64,000 nt of DNA. Origin: Paramacrobiotus metropolitanus. Taxonomy: Eukaryota > Tardigrada > Eutardigrada > Parachela > Macrobiotidae. The position numbers and the translations under genes are program-made. Shown in pieces: positions 1-12,880 of the stretch. The stretch covers positions 806,001 through 870,000 of the forward strand of contig NW_026570267.1 in NCBI RefSeq assembly GCF_019649055.1, written 5' to 3'. The notes under the pieces were generated by a model. It was not told where the DNA came from, searched no databases, and saw nothing but the letters and a program-made list of their open reading frames with translations. Positions within the stretch are counted from its first letter, which is position 1. Each line of letters begins with the position of its first letter.

Positions 1-312
1 GCAAAATATTTAATCTGACGGTAAATAGTGTGCTGCTTTAGGGAAAACAAAGGTCGGTCTTAATTCTTATACTTATACCTCTGCGATACAGGTATCAGAA
101 TAATTTTGTTACTAGCACATAACTGCGCAAAAACATCAACTAAAACGGTACGACACATTGTACTTAGCGGACATGCGTAGCCTATATATGACGAAATAGC
201 TACTAAAATACAAGCCGCAGAAAAAAACTGAAAACTGCAGGCACAGTAAATCGGTTAAAAACCGTCAAGCAGAAGAGATTACGCTTGCTGGAGTGATTTT
301 ATTTCAAATTAC

Positions 313-1308
<996 letters not shown>

Positions 1309-3961
1309 CTACGGATGTGAAGAGAAAAAAAACAAATTAGACAAATGACGTATATTCACAAATCCGCAGCACGTAGCACAAATTTGCGTCATAATTGAAT
1401 TTACGAACCGGCGTCGTTAGCAGTTGGGCTTGTACGCTAGTTAAACCACAAGTTGGAAAAATGTTGTCGTAGTACGGCAACTAACTTCTGATCTTCCCAT
1501 TCCTATGTATGTACTTCCAGAGGGGAATACTTATGGATAATTACGCCCTAGTCACGGACAGTCACCGCAAATGCACGAGATGACGAATATTATTCCGCCT
1601 GAGACTCTAGCAATCCCTATATATTGCATGTACTGTATGTACACATAGTCACACACTACTGTATCTATCCATATGCATAGCGTGTGTGGTTGTGTGGAAA
1701 TACTCGTAAGATCGATAAATCGTTCAAAAACTGCCTTAAAGGGGAGCACAGAAGAGAATATATGTTCGACGAATTAGTCTGTGATAAAACCATAATAAAA
1801 CCACGGAGGAAAAACATAAAACCTTCAATTTAAACACCGTTTGCGGTGGCAGGCCATCATTCAGATGGTTAACTAGCAGAATTACGTAATATTATGTGCA
1901 GAGGGATTTGTATAATTATGTCCGCAAAAAGGTTATTGGCACGCTGCATTTGACAGCGGCATGTAGTCAGCTCAGTAAATTTCACGTTTACGACACTTCA
2001 AATGTTTTGTAAACATTGTAAGTAGCAGATGAAGTTAATGGAAACTAATTCTAAACAATTTCAGACAAATTATAACAATTGTAAGAAGCGCGGATTTGCT
2101 AATATATATTATAATCAGAATTACAAACATACTTACAAACTGCAAGCACAGAACATTGCGTTATTTTTGTGTAATGCGATCTATTTTCTTCAAATATATT
2201 TAATTTTGCACTGATAGAAATTAAGCATATCTTGTAGGTAGAAATCGTCAATGGCGCGCTTACTGGCAGATATATCTAGTATGTCGATCCCGATATTATA
2301 TAAAATTTTGAGTTGCACTTGTGCACGACTGTCAAAGCAAAACCTGCAGAACTCTATCCGACTGTATGTATTGTAACTATTTATACAAATATTAATAGTA
2401 TGGTTAGTTCTGTTCTTACATCACCAGGACACTAGTATTTCACAATACAAGCATACTGGAAATTTATTTACAGACCTTAGAAGCCATATAGACAATCTTG
2501 ATCGTTCCAAAGTTGTAGGGTACAATTTCTCGAAAAAAACGGACTAAAACGTAGTTTCCAGGCTATATGTTGGCGTGTTTCCTGGGTTTGATCACTTTGA
2601 TGAGAAGCGTATATCAATGCAGACCACAAGCACAATTTTCTTAAAACCATAAAACCATCAAGAACACACTTTCCTTATTGTCAGCATCAAACCCATTGCA
2701 GATGAGAACTCAGAACGAAGAATAATTGAAGTTTCCTCTGATTCCGTGATAAATTTGGTACCGTACACGAACACTTTTCTGCTCATCGATATCGTTATTT
2801 ACTTATCGTGGCACGTTGCACGATGTCTTTCCTACATCGTCGCCGTTCATCCACTGCTGTTGATTCTCTGTGCGTGAGCGAACGGAGATGTACTACATAC
2901 GCAAAAGACCGAGTTTCTTACGCCTACGTAGGTGTATATGTATACGTCGCCAGCAAATCTTTATCGGCAATTGGTCAGAACACTGATGTTTATGACACTG
3001 ACCGATAACAAGCTTATTTGTTTGGTGTTGTCTATTCCGGAGATACACTTGCATAGATACTAATCTGTGAGTATTATTATTTTAGTTGCTACATTAATGC
3101 ACCATAATAAAATTTTTCGTAAATTAACTAGCATGAAATTGAAAATGCAGTACTCCAGACACATTATCAAGAAAATAGTGATTGTTGCAACACCCGATGG
3201 TACTGCCATAGTGCGATTACGTACAAAATATTTACCTATAATTCCTTGTAAACTACTGCGGTAATGCAAAAATTCAACATTAAACTAATTTACAATTGTG
3301 AATTCCGCATTGATTACTTACTTGGAGAGGGCACCACTTCAACAAATACAGTTGTTAATCGTACAATGTTACGGGAATACCGCAGTACGCAGGCATGATA
3401 CGATATCTTATTTTACGCTACCCAATTAACTATTTTACGCGTTTCAATAATTAGGTTGGCTTTGTTGTTTTCCGTTGTCTCGATTATTATTACTTTTCTC
3501 CTTTATTCCTGCGTGAGCTGCCCATATCGATATAAGTCAATTTTGCGGTAGAGCGAAATTTTGCCCTTCCACTTCCGGTCACTGTATTGTTAATAGAAGT
3601 ATGCGTACGCAAGCTGCAAACTTCGGTAAGATGATTTCAACCTGTACCAACAATTTACTCGTATATGTATAGTAATTATGTAACCGAAATCTAGGCGAAC
3701 TCGTTACACAGCTGGAGTATGGTATCTTTTTTTGGTTTTTTCTTTATCAAATGTAATGTAAGCACGCATGCGAGAGACGGAACATTTTCGGACCAACTAG
3801 TGATAATTGTTATAGTGGAATTAATACCAGGTTCGTAACAAACACCTGTTGTCCTATTTTAAACAGAAATCTGCAAATGCCCAGACCAAGTACACCAGGA
3901 CAAAATGAATTCTCGCAAGCTTCTTCGCGGAAATTGCTTTATCTAGTACCTTAATCCTTAA
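1309..3961. other. Intergenic / 5' region of the SNX9-like gene, no firm gene
   Basis: AT-rich sequence. It should contain the short first coding exon and promoter of the SNX9-like gene, but neither can be fixed. Coding-like fragments on the minus strand between about 2181 and 2810 are described as a finding. Other frames look random. Confidence 0.4.
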
Positions 3962-5641
3962 TTACTTTAGCCAAGTGTGCCTTCTGTTATGACCAGCGAA
4001 GACGCTGGAACGTTGACACGGAGCCCGTCGAAGCATTAAACCACGGACTTCCGCCCGGCAAACGGCTTTATAGTAATCGCAATCGGAGTAGTGAACGCCA
4101 TTCATGTCGTCACAGATTCTAAACATGGTATGGGTGGTCGCTTTATAGCAGCTCCACTGGCAAACGGGAACGTAACCGAAATGCGAACCGGCAGCGGAGC
4201 CCATTCCCATTTGCGAGTCATACATGGGATCATAGGCAGCAGTGGCGTCGTGCGGCGAATGGGACGCCGGATTACTCGCTGATGGATTTTGACCATTGCC
4301 TTCGTTGGGAGCATTGGGATTACCGTTACCTTCGTTTTCAATCGGCTGCTGATTGCTGCTAGTCGATAACTGCTGACAAAAGGTCATTGGCTGCGGTACT
4401 AAATCTGGAAAATTAAGCTGTTTACGTTAGCTCTTGTTCAGCTCTGTCTGTCCTACAAGAAGTTTTCGAATGCCTGTCTGGTAATTTTAATTGCTTATGT
4501 GACAGTGATTTTAAATTTTTGTACATGTCGCGTTGAAAATGGTACAGAATGCGCTATGCGGCAATATAATCTATGTAAGAATTTTAGAATATGCACTTAC
4601 TCGGCATCTTTGCCCGGGCGCAGATAAAATAGCACATGTTGGAATAAATTTGCTCATCGGAAGCACAAACAGGTTGCCTACATAATACAGTGGATACTGC
4701 GATGAAACGATGAAACTAATGTGTTTTGTAATCGGGAGCCGGATGCATACAAATGCTTTATATTGTTGGATTACAATACACATGCATAATATACCGCATA
4801 CAATAATAATAATATACCGCATACAAACATAACGATAATAACAAAAGCCGCACTGTCGTCAAGAATTATACTTTACAGAATTATAATACTAACTTGTATA
4901 GAACCAATTGTTATTTCAAGAAGCATACTTACCAAATTTGTGGACAATAGCATCCGTTATTTTGTCCTGCAGCAAAACGATTGCCAGTAAGTAATAAACG
5001 CGAATTCACGATTACCCCATCCTTTCCATCACCGAATTTCGATATTGCTTCATAAATTTATTGACTCAGAAAACATTCTGCATGGATTTTAACTCGCTTT
5101 TAAATTTATCTTATTCCATAACTATTTTTATTATGCGCAAACTAGAAAAGTGTTTTGGGAATTCGGCCTGCTCTGACATGTGCAACTATGCAGTACGTTC
5201 TTACCTAAGACTTTACAATGGCTAGCTAAGACGCCAGTAAAGAATTTTAAGATCTTACTTAGTATATGCTTCTAAATTTTTACAACCGTAAAGGTTCGCA
5301 CGAATAAATGTTATAAACCGCAGGAGATCCTGCTAATGGCAAGGAATATTCTTTAATAAACCATTAATCCCCATAAAAATATTCAACGTACTACCTACCT
5401 ACTGAACAGAAAATTACAGAGTAGGCTAACGTATTTGTAAATTTAGCGAAACAATTCATTGTAGTCGGCTCAAAGCTTGAAAAATGTTTTCAGCATGACA
5501 GTAATTACTAATTTTTACAGAACACCACTACAAGGGTGATATTACCATCAGCTCTTTACTTGAAATAGAGTTAAGTACGCCGAACTTACCAAATAATAAC
5601 AAAAATATTACCAACGTAGAAGGCAAGTGTTCGCACCACAT
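3962..5641 (-). CDS. Small secreted protein with one follistatin-type Kazal domain
   Basis: Proposed exons are 5641-5590 and 4404-3962, joined in phase 1, giving about 164 residues. Exon 1 encodes Met followed by a hydrophobic stretch (VIFLLLF) that looks like a signal peptide. Exon 2 begins with a low-complexity stretch rich in Asn, Gln, Gly and Ser, and ends in a six-cysteine module at roughly residues 99-147. The spacing C3-x10-C4-x6-C5-x13-C6, with NGVHYSDCDYYKAVC in the middle, matches follistatin/SPARC-type Kazal domains. Kazal modules inhibit serine proteases or bind growth factors outside the cell. The C2-C3 gap is 11 residues instead of the usual 7, so inhibitory function is uncertain. 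The splice join is inferred. A short open stretch at about 4932-4965 with a good donor does not fit this phase and was left out. Confidence 0.6.
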
Positions 5642-6219
5642 CCTGTAGGCTCCTTTCTACATTTTCCACGGTCATCTTGTGGTATGCATGAAAACACAAG
5701 CACATACTATCCTTTCTATATCGGCAGCCATAAGTTCAACTCCATGTGTAAATTACAAGCGAGTAATGTTAACAGTTCACTACCGTTAACTAATCCTCTG
5801 CTTCCTCATCGGCGTTCGGCATAATTTAATATAAGATATCCACATCGGCACATACACGCGGTTCACGAAGGACGAATATGAACTAGCACTCTCACATTTC
5901 TTCCATCACTCAACTACCTTTAATCAGATAAATTTATACCACAAAATCACGCCGAGCAGACTTAAAAGAAGACGCAGCAACATGGAAGTATAACGTTACC
6001 AACTCAATTGTAGCTGTACGTGGGATAAAATCCGTACGCATTGTTTACTAGGCGCGTCCATCATCGGGTTCATTCCACATAATAACGACTGCGGCGAGAT
6101 ACAGTTACAAGTCAAAAAACACACGTTCTAGAGCCATCACTTTGTCGCTTGCTGAAATAACTGATTTCACCCCGAAATGAGTCGCTCATTTCTTGGTGCA
6201 ATTAACCGACTGAAAACAA
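5642..6219. other. Intergenic, nothing recognised
   Basis: Upstream of the Kazal gene and downstream of the COQ4 stop. No coding, RNA or repeat feature stands out. Confidence 0.5.
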
Positions 6220-8023
6220 TCACAGTTTGTCGGTGGTGAAAGTGGTATCCGGGGCTGCTTTAAGTAGTTGGATGTCATACTGGTTTGTACCGGCAAAAGG
6301 CGGGGGATTGGGAAGGTGTAGCTCTTGGCGTAGGTGGCTTAATGGTGAGTGCCATCGTTGTTCAAAATAAACGTTCAGGAGAAACTGTGATTTCCAACCG
6401 GTATCAATGGCCCACGGTAAGTATGTTGTCAGATACAGCTGGCGGTGTCTGCAAATGAAATATGTAAATATCATTCGACAGCCAGATGAGTTCGAAAAAA
6501 ATCCATTTTGCTAAAGCACATACAGGTATGACCAGATTTGAAGTACTTAATTTATTATAGGAAAATCTGGAAATAAGTTTCCACATTTGTAAGTACATTT
6601 AAATTTTAAACGTCAACAAACTCGCCAATCCCACATCAAATTCATTATACAACGCGTACTGGCCACGAGTTCACTTTTACGTGATGCGGATGTAAATCTA
6701 GTAGTTAAGCATTAGTAGTTAAGCCCGCCTACTTCGTTTTGAGCCTCCAAGGTCCAAAAATTCCGGCCAAGACGCACATCGGCAATCCGAACTGAAGGGC
6801 TTCAATCCATTTGACTGTTATTTCTCCCAACATATTGGTTTTCATGCCCAGCAGCGTGTGCACCAGATCGTGAATTTCACGATATCTCTGCAGAAGAAGA
6901 AAGATTCTGTAAGAAACCGCAATAAAAAAAAACAGATAGACAACCAAGCAAAACAATAAAAGAAGTTCAATACTAGAGCTCGAACGTCCAAGGACAGCTT
7001 AAAATGAACTATAGCAAAACAACAGCGAAGACAGCGAAACAAAAAAAATTACAACGAAATTTACACAAGTTTGACCGACTGTTTTGTCCAACACAGTTTC
7101 AGATTAAAATCATACGACCCGGCAGAAAACATGTGCAAACATAAGAAACTTATTTGGTTTCTTCATAAAAAAACCAAAATCAGCTGATCACCGTCATTTA
7201 CGCTATTTGCAAACATTTTTAACGACATGTCATATGCAAAACTAAAACCTACCGCTAATATTTTCTCCGGTTTGCTTACCTGCATAACATAAGCTAATTC
7301 ATCGTCATCGACAAAATGCACTCGCTTCCTCGTGTCCGGACTAACACCCTGTCTAACAATTGGATCCAGATCTCAGTTTAAGCAATCACGAAAGTCTTTA
7401 CGAAGGTGATTTACATTGGTTTCCAAGAAGTTCAGGTATGCTTCACCAAATGTGCCTCTTGGACATTCCTTTAGTTGTGCAAAATCGACAGTATGGGAAT
7501 TAATCAAGGGACGCTCTCTGCAACGTGACAAATGCATAGTATGCATAATAATATCATGCATAAGAATCTACATATTGTTACGCAAAGAAGTATGCATAAT
7601 ATTAGATCTTGATAATTTTTCATACCTACTCAAGGTAAAAACTTATGCTATGGCAATTAAAATTCCCAGTGAATAGGCATGCATGCATTGGATGGCATAA
7701 TAAGAAAAAGCCAAAAAGAGACATTTTAGCCTTTTCAGGGCTTACTTCAAAATTTTCCGTCCTTCAGGATGCTCTGTCATTTTTTTCCTCATATGGACAA
7801 GCGCCTGATATGCCGTCACTTCCCCGAATGTCGCGATCAATTCTAAAAAAAGACAGAAGTTCTCTGTGTAGAGACTTCTGTTCGACAAAGATAGTATGCG
7901 CTAGCTGTATTTCTCACCGTCATTCGAAGGCCTTAAAAATGATCCTAAACCAGCCCCAAAAGTAAGCAGTGTCTTTTGGAAGTACGATGTGGGAATATGG
8001 GACGCAAACAAAGGCACAGCCAT
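6220..8023 (-). CDS. COQ4: Ubiquinone biosynthesis protein COQ4
   Basis: Six exons on the minus strand: 8023-7918, 7842-7746, 7517-7415, 7348-7280, 6887-6733 and 6448-6220. All phases agree, giving 252 residues (human about 265). COQ4 acts in coenzyme Q synthesis on the matrix face of the inner mitochondrial membrane, organising the COQ complex; an oxidative decarboxylation of the ring has also been proposed. The family motif HDLVH followed after 11 residues by Glu (His131, Asp132, His135, Glu147), thought to bind metal, is intact, as are [16 protein letters not shown] and [12 protein letters not shown]. The Met at 8023 follows an in-frame stop, so it is the likely start in this exon. The N-terminus is short and lacks a clear targeting peptide, so an extra 5' exon is possible. 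The gene is divergent from the SRR1-like gene, about 500 bp away. Confidence 0.96.
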
Positions 8024-8519
8024 GGCTTTCAGAGTTCAGAGTTCGAACAGTTTTTACATTGGTGGGAAGAAAAAAAGTCTACAAGAACATCTATCCAAAT
8101 TATCAGTGACCAAACCAAACATCAGAAAACAACTTCGAATTGACTTCAAATTTTACGAGTAATTTCAAGTGAAAGTTACAGCCAAGGCTGCCAAGCATAG
8201 CTGACAAAACTCAAAAGTTGCGAAATCAACAGATAGATGCGTTATTTTCCAGCAAAGCAACCAGCGCCCATGGGTGGCTGATGTTCCCAAAAACAGCTCT
8301 CCCAGTTCAATAAAATAATATTTTATTTTTTTCAAAATTCTCATCGCAGAATTTCTTTCTTGATGATAATCATAAATTAGAGTAGTCATTATACGATATA
8401 TTTCTCATTCTTCCAGGAAAGCGTCACTGCATTGTGAAACTTGACCATATTAACTCATCTACTGTTTTCTGTTATTTATATAAGACGAATACAAGTACAG
8501 TAAAATAAGTGCAGCTGAG
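8024..8519. promoter_or_regulatory. Shared intergenic region of divergent COQ4 and SRR1-like genes
   Basis: The two genes start 497 bp apart on opposite strands, so this segment must hold both promoters. No TATA box or other element can be assigned with confidence. Confidence 0.4.
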
Positions 8520-10067
8520 ATGTGCTCGCTATCCGCAACAAGCGAAGCCGCGGAGCTGTCCTCCGACGAATTCATCCCGGTTGTGAGAAGACGAAACCGA
8601 ATACCGAAGAAAGATAATCGTGTTCTTGCTGATCGCCATCGAACTATGTTGCATGCCGTTCCTTCGCATATCTTCCACAGTAGTGAGGAATTCGTCAATA
8701 ACATTCACGAACTGGACAGTTTAATTGGTCGTGCAAAGTACGTTCTCTTCGCTTACCTTTTCATAGGTAAAACTTTTAAAGTAATTAAAATTTTATGCAT
8801 GTATGTTGCGTTGGGCGTTAGGACACCGGGGGTATGTAAAATGTTTCCAGGCAAAGGATCCAGAACGAGCACGGATCGTTTTTTCTGACGGATATCTCAG
8901 CAGCTTTCGCCGATGGATTTCAACGCTATCTTCAAAAAGATGGCCCGAACGAAATTGTTTGTTATGCTTTGGGAAGATTTTCTGTTCCTTCCGACTGGAG
9001 CTTTTCTTGTCGACTTCAATTGATTCTTCTCGTAGAACTCGCACAGTTTTTCAAAGTAAGTAAGTTTGAAGAAACCTAAGTATAGTGATAACACCGCATT
9101 ATTATTTTATTTAGGAATTTTGGAATACGTAAAATCATATGCTTTACGATCTTGAAAAAATGTTTTTCCCTTATAATGGCCTTATTAGCCATAATCATAT
9201 TAAATACGAACTGTACGATCATCATAATCACTACTTCTATGAATTATGTAGTTAATAAATTTTATCGAAGATCTATGATTCTGGTTAGAAATACGATGTA
9301 TGTTAACAATTGAAAGTCCATATATGACTCTTATTCATACGCTGTACTTTTATTATATAGATATATAGAATAGTTTTATAGCTTTATAATTACAGTACTC
9401 ATCATCTGGAGCAGCTGAAGTTTGGGTTTTTGTTGTTAATAATTACTTGCTTAATACTAGGTTCCTGTTTATATTTATGATCCAGCGTTTTCGAATTTGG
9501 AGAAGCACTATTTACGGTCGTCCTATTGTGGATTCGAAGTGATCGACCAAGATGAGGTGCGAGTGCTGCAACAAATGTTACGGGTTGTAGTTATTGTACT
9601 TTAAAATTCAGATGCATTTCAAGTCCCCTTTTATAGTTCGTATAGAAAGTGTTCATTGTAATTCTCTGCAAATTTTGCAGAAAGCGCGGTGGGTAGCGAA
9701 ACCTTGGACATTATTCTACATGATTCATGCTGACAGTGAATTGTACATGAACTTATTCCAGTTTAATTTCGAAATTGATACGCTCGCAAATCTGGTTTTA
9801 TTTGGAAATTCTATTCAGAACGTTTTCCCTGAATTCCAAGAAAACGCTTCTCCAGTGAAAAATAATCCGCGCAAAACATCGAGATATCGGAGAACAAGCT
9901 CCCATGACGTGAAAGAACCGAATGCCTTGTTTCAGTTGTTTGGTAATGTTAATGTGCACACTGTGAAAATCCCCGATGGAGGCTCAAACGGATTATTTTG
10001 GACTGCCTTGTCCGGCGATACATTTCTGCAGTTCTTAGTTCCTAAAAATGAGCCCGGAATTGTGTAG
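8520..10067 (+). CDS. SRR1-like protein (SRRD family)
   Basis: Four exons: 8520-8737, 8851-9055, 9461-9583 and 9681-10067. Phases fit throughout, giving 310 residues. The SRR1 domain is recognised from an ordered set of motifs: IVCYALGRF in exon 2, VPVYIYDPAFSNLE in exon 3, and TLFYMIHADSELYMNL followed by LVLFGNSI in exon 4. Family members usually show Y-G-L-G-N/R-F, then D-P-x-F, then F-Y-M-P-H-C near G-N-S-F. Plant SRR1 affects the circadian clock and light signalling, and vertebrate SRRD has been tied to haem metabolism; the biochemistry is unresolved. Here the usual M-P-H-C is changed to M-I-H-A. The exon 3 donor is gttgta, a weak form that recurs in this window. The C-terminal stretch is longer than I recall for the family and unmatched. 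Confidence 0.87.
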
Positions 10068-10302
10068 CAACTTATAAACTTGCAATCACAAAGCCTATTG
10101 CATTGGATGAATCTCCTTATCTAGATTTTATTGAAAGCGCACCAGAATCTCAAAACTTCGGTGGTTTACTGATTAGTCAAATGAGCCAAATTATCTATAA
10201 CGGATACACCCGATGGTTCCAATCTGTGCTGTTTTTCTTTACATAGTATCAGTGCTCACTGTTAAACCTCAAAAATTTGAATTTTTGTAGACATACATAC
10301 GT

Positions 10303-10308
10303 AATAAA
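10303..10308 (+). promoter_or_regulatory. Polyadenylation signal for the SRR1-like gene
   Basis: AATAAA lies 236 bases after the SRR1-like stop and only 6 bases before the CWC25 stop codon on the other strand. Cleavage 10-30 bases downstream would make the two mRNAs overlap tail to tail. Confidence 0.5.
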
Positions 10309-10313
10309 GACGT

Positions 10314-12163
10314 TCAGCGTTTGGTGAAATCCTTTTCTAACGCGGCACGGGTCCTTTGCAGCTTGTTCCGCGTGCTTTGTATTCTTGATTCCAGTGTTCC
10401 AATATCCGCCGTACTGGATAGCGCTGACCTAAAAAGTAGAAACAATGTAAAAAAATTATTCCACGCGAACTTCTTTCAAAAGATTTTCCATTTCGCAAGC
10501 ACAGAAAAGAACAACTAGCGCATAAAATACAAACTAAAGCAAGCAGCCTTGAAGCAGGTATTAATGAGAAACTGAGAACCAGTGTGTAACACGGTGATAT
10601 AAGCTTAGCCAACATCAAAATCATCAATTTGATAACACCAAATAAGCGTACCACCCAGTGCTGTTATTAATAAGGTATCGCTGTGTAAAGAGAAGTACCC
10701 TTACAAAGTCTTACCCTCTACTGCCGCCACTTCTGTTACGCGCCTCCTCTTCCGCATCCTGTTTTCGATAATCAGCAACATTTTTTGCGCGCTCTTCATC
10801 GCGAACTTTGGCATCCGACATCATCTCTAGTCGTTTTCTTTCCAGTTCAGCGGGATCCATTTTTCTGAAGAAAAAAAGCATGCTTGAAAACAAAAATTGA
10901 GTAAATAAGGACGTGCAGTTTCGGAAAATATTTCGCTAAATCCCTTACCCGAATGTCCTGCTACCACCGGTCTTCGTATACTGCGAAGTTTTTGTTGGTG
11001 GCGGATTTCTGTGTTCGTGGCGAGATGAAGTGTGATGAGACGATGAAGCATGGGACGAAGAGTGATACGATGTACTGCGCCTGGAGGACTGATCGCTGGC
11101 ATGAGTGTGAGAACGGTGTGACCGGACCGGGGATTCAGCACGGTGAGAATCTGAAGTGCGGCGATCACGGAAACTCTTCCTATCTTTAAAAACAACGATT
11201 GGTTAAATTAGAAAAAACAAGATATTCTATTCCACAAGTCCAACCTGCAGAACGAGACCGACTGCGAGAATGCCGCCTTTTCCGTCTCTTTTTATCACGC
11301 TCGTCATCACTGTCATCCGCCAAAAGATTTTTTATATCCGTTCCGTGTTTGGCTTTCAGCTGCAGCATTTTGACCAGAAGATCCTTGTCTTTTAATTTGG
11401 AGCTTTTTTTCTTTTCTGCAGCCGCTTGCTTGCGTTCCAGCTTGGAATGATCAGAATAACGCTCATTTAGCAGTTTGCACATAAAAGTGACAAGAAACAA
11501 CGTTTATTTAGCCTCTTAATTCTTAAATTAAAATACATACTTCTTCCTGCATCATTTTTAATCGGATTGGATTGTTCAGCAGGGCACGCCGTTGCTCCTC
11601 TTCCTTCTTTTTGATGGCGTACAAAGGATCTTCACGCACTTTAAGTTCTGCTTCAAGCGCTGCACTGGCTGCGGCTTCCAGGAATAGCGCGCCTGGTTTA
11701 TTCCCTAAAAATTCAGTCACCCATAATATTAGTGCGATTTTCAGGGAAGCGTTTCCTTGAGTTACTCTGTACAGCATCTGCCTGATTTACATAAAGATTA
11801 TCTTCAAGTGCAAAGATTTTATATGCACTTAAGGGAAGAACATATAATTCTTATATCGAGAGTGTAGGAAAAAAACGACTTTTCTAAAGTAAAAAAAACG
11901 AATCTCTGCATAAAAAAATTCAGGAAGCGGAACATTCGCAAAATGAACTTTTACAGCAACCCCCATGATAATATACTTAAACGACGCTTCCGTCAATTCG
12001 GGATTAGCGAACAGCCGCATAGGAACATACCGATATCTTCTGCATTCGTAGGCACTCCATCGGTCTCTATATGCTCCACGGATTTATCAATAGCTTTCCC
12101 CAACAGATACGCTTCAGTGTCCACGGTAGGACGCTTATACATCCAGTTCAGATTATCAGTCAT
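10314..12163 (-). CDS. CWC25: Pre-mRNA splicing factor CWC25, N-terminally short model
   Basis: Six exons on the minus strand: 12163-12031, 11704-11541, 11461-11245, 11183-10949, 10864-10715 and 10428-10314. They encode 337 residues in consistent phase. CWC25 joins the spliceosome at the first catalytic step. Recognised segments, in order: NLNWMYKRP and YLLGKAIDKS; VREDPLYAIKKKEEE with LLNNPIRLKMMQEE; a basic, Arg-Ser-rich middle; DPAELERKRLEMMSDAK; and the C-terminal coiled coil ending LQRTRAALEKDFTKR. These match the conserved body and tail of the family. What is missing is the roughly 70-residue N-terminal CIR_N region, which normally begins with a K-S-W-H-P motif. The exon opens at ATG 12163, right after two in-frame TAA codons, and no upstream candidate was found. 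The exon 3 acceptor (atgag) is weak but fits the phase. Confidence 0.88.
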
Positions 12164-12880
12164 TTTTTAACTTTACAGATCTTCGAGAGAACCGTGTTTC
12201 TGTCGCCAGAAGTACTGATGTCCGCGTAGCTCACAAAAGAAACAGCGGGGATAAGACCTAATAGTCGTGTCTCTGATCCGTTACATCGGAAATGGAGAAG
12301 ATGAGCACTGGTATAACATGATCATCCTGATGGCAAGGCCGAGGAATAGAGCTGATAAGGGAAAATCAAATTTAACGGCAAACAGTCAAATTGAAAGAAA
12401 GATCTAAACGTTCGGTACTGATCCAATTACCACAGCTATGTCCAGACAAAATAAAACTACTTCCATAGAAAAGATCTGATAAACAAAAGTTACAAAACCA
12501 TGAAGAGTAATTAAAAACTTTCACAACATATTCCGATTTCGGGAAATCATCTGGTGCTCGGCCAGCTGGGGGTAAATTTTTGAATTAAGTTCGTGTGTTT
12601 TATTTTAAAACGCTTCGCGTGCGGTCTGCCCATACGTACGGCTGCTACGTGTAATTATTATAAAGCAAGGTTCAAAGCTTTGTTCTCATAAGTGTCAAGC
12701 CACAAGCCAGTTCTCAGCAGACTCAGCTTCTCCTTTTTGGAACTGCCAAGGAGCCATCTATTCGAAAGGCGAAAGCTATATCGTATTTAAAATTAACATT
12801 GTGACTATCATATTTAATATCTAAAATAATCTTGTTACTTGTGGTTAAACGAAGCCCTAAGGAGTTATTCCTCCTTCAAT
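12164..12880. promoter_or_regulatory. Divergent intergenic region CWC25 / MAD2L1
   Basis: 717 bp between two gene starts on opposite strands. It was checked for the missing CWC25 N-terminal exon and none was seen. Promoters of both genes presumably lie here; no element is identifiable. Confidence 0.4.

Noticed and set aside
4571-4822. Minus-strand ORF with a hydrophobic start (MRYIIIIVCGILCMCIV), a tempting signal peptide for the Kazal gene
   Set aside because: It derives from an AT-rich tandem repeat (accgcatacaa twice) and cannot be spliced in phase to the Kazal exon, unlike the exon at 5641-5590.
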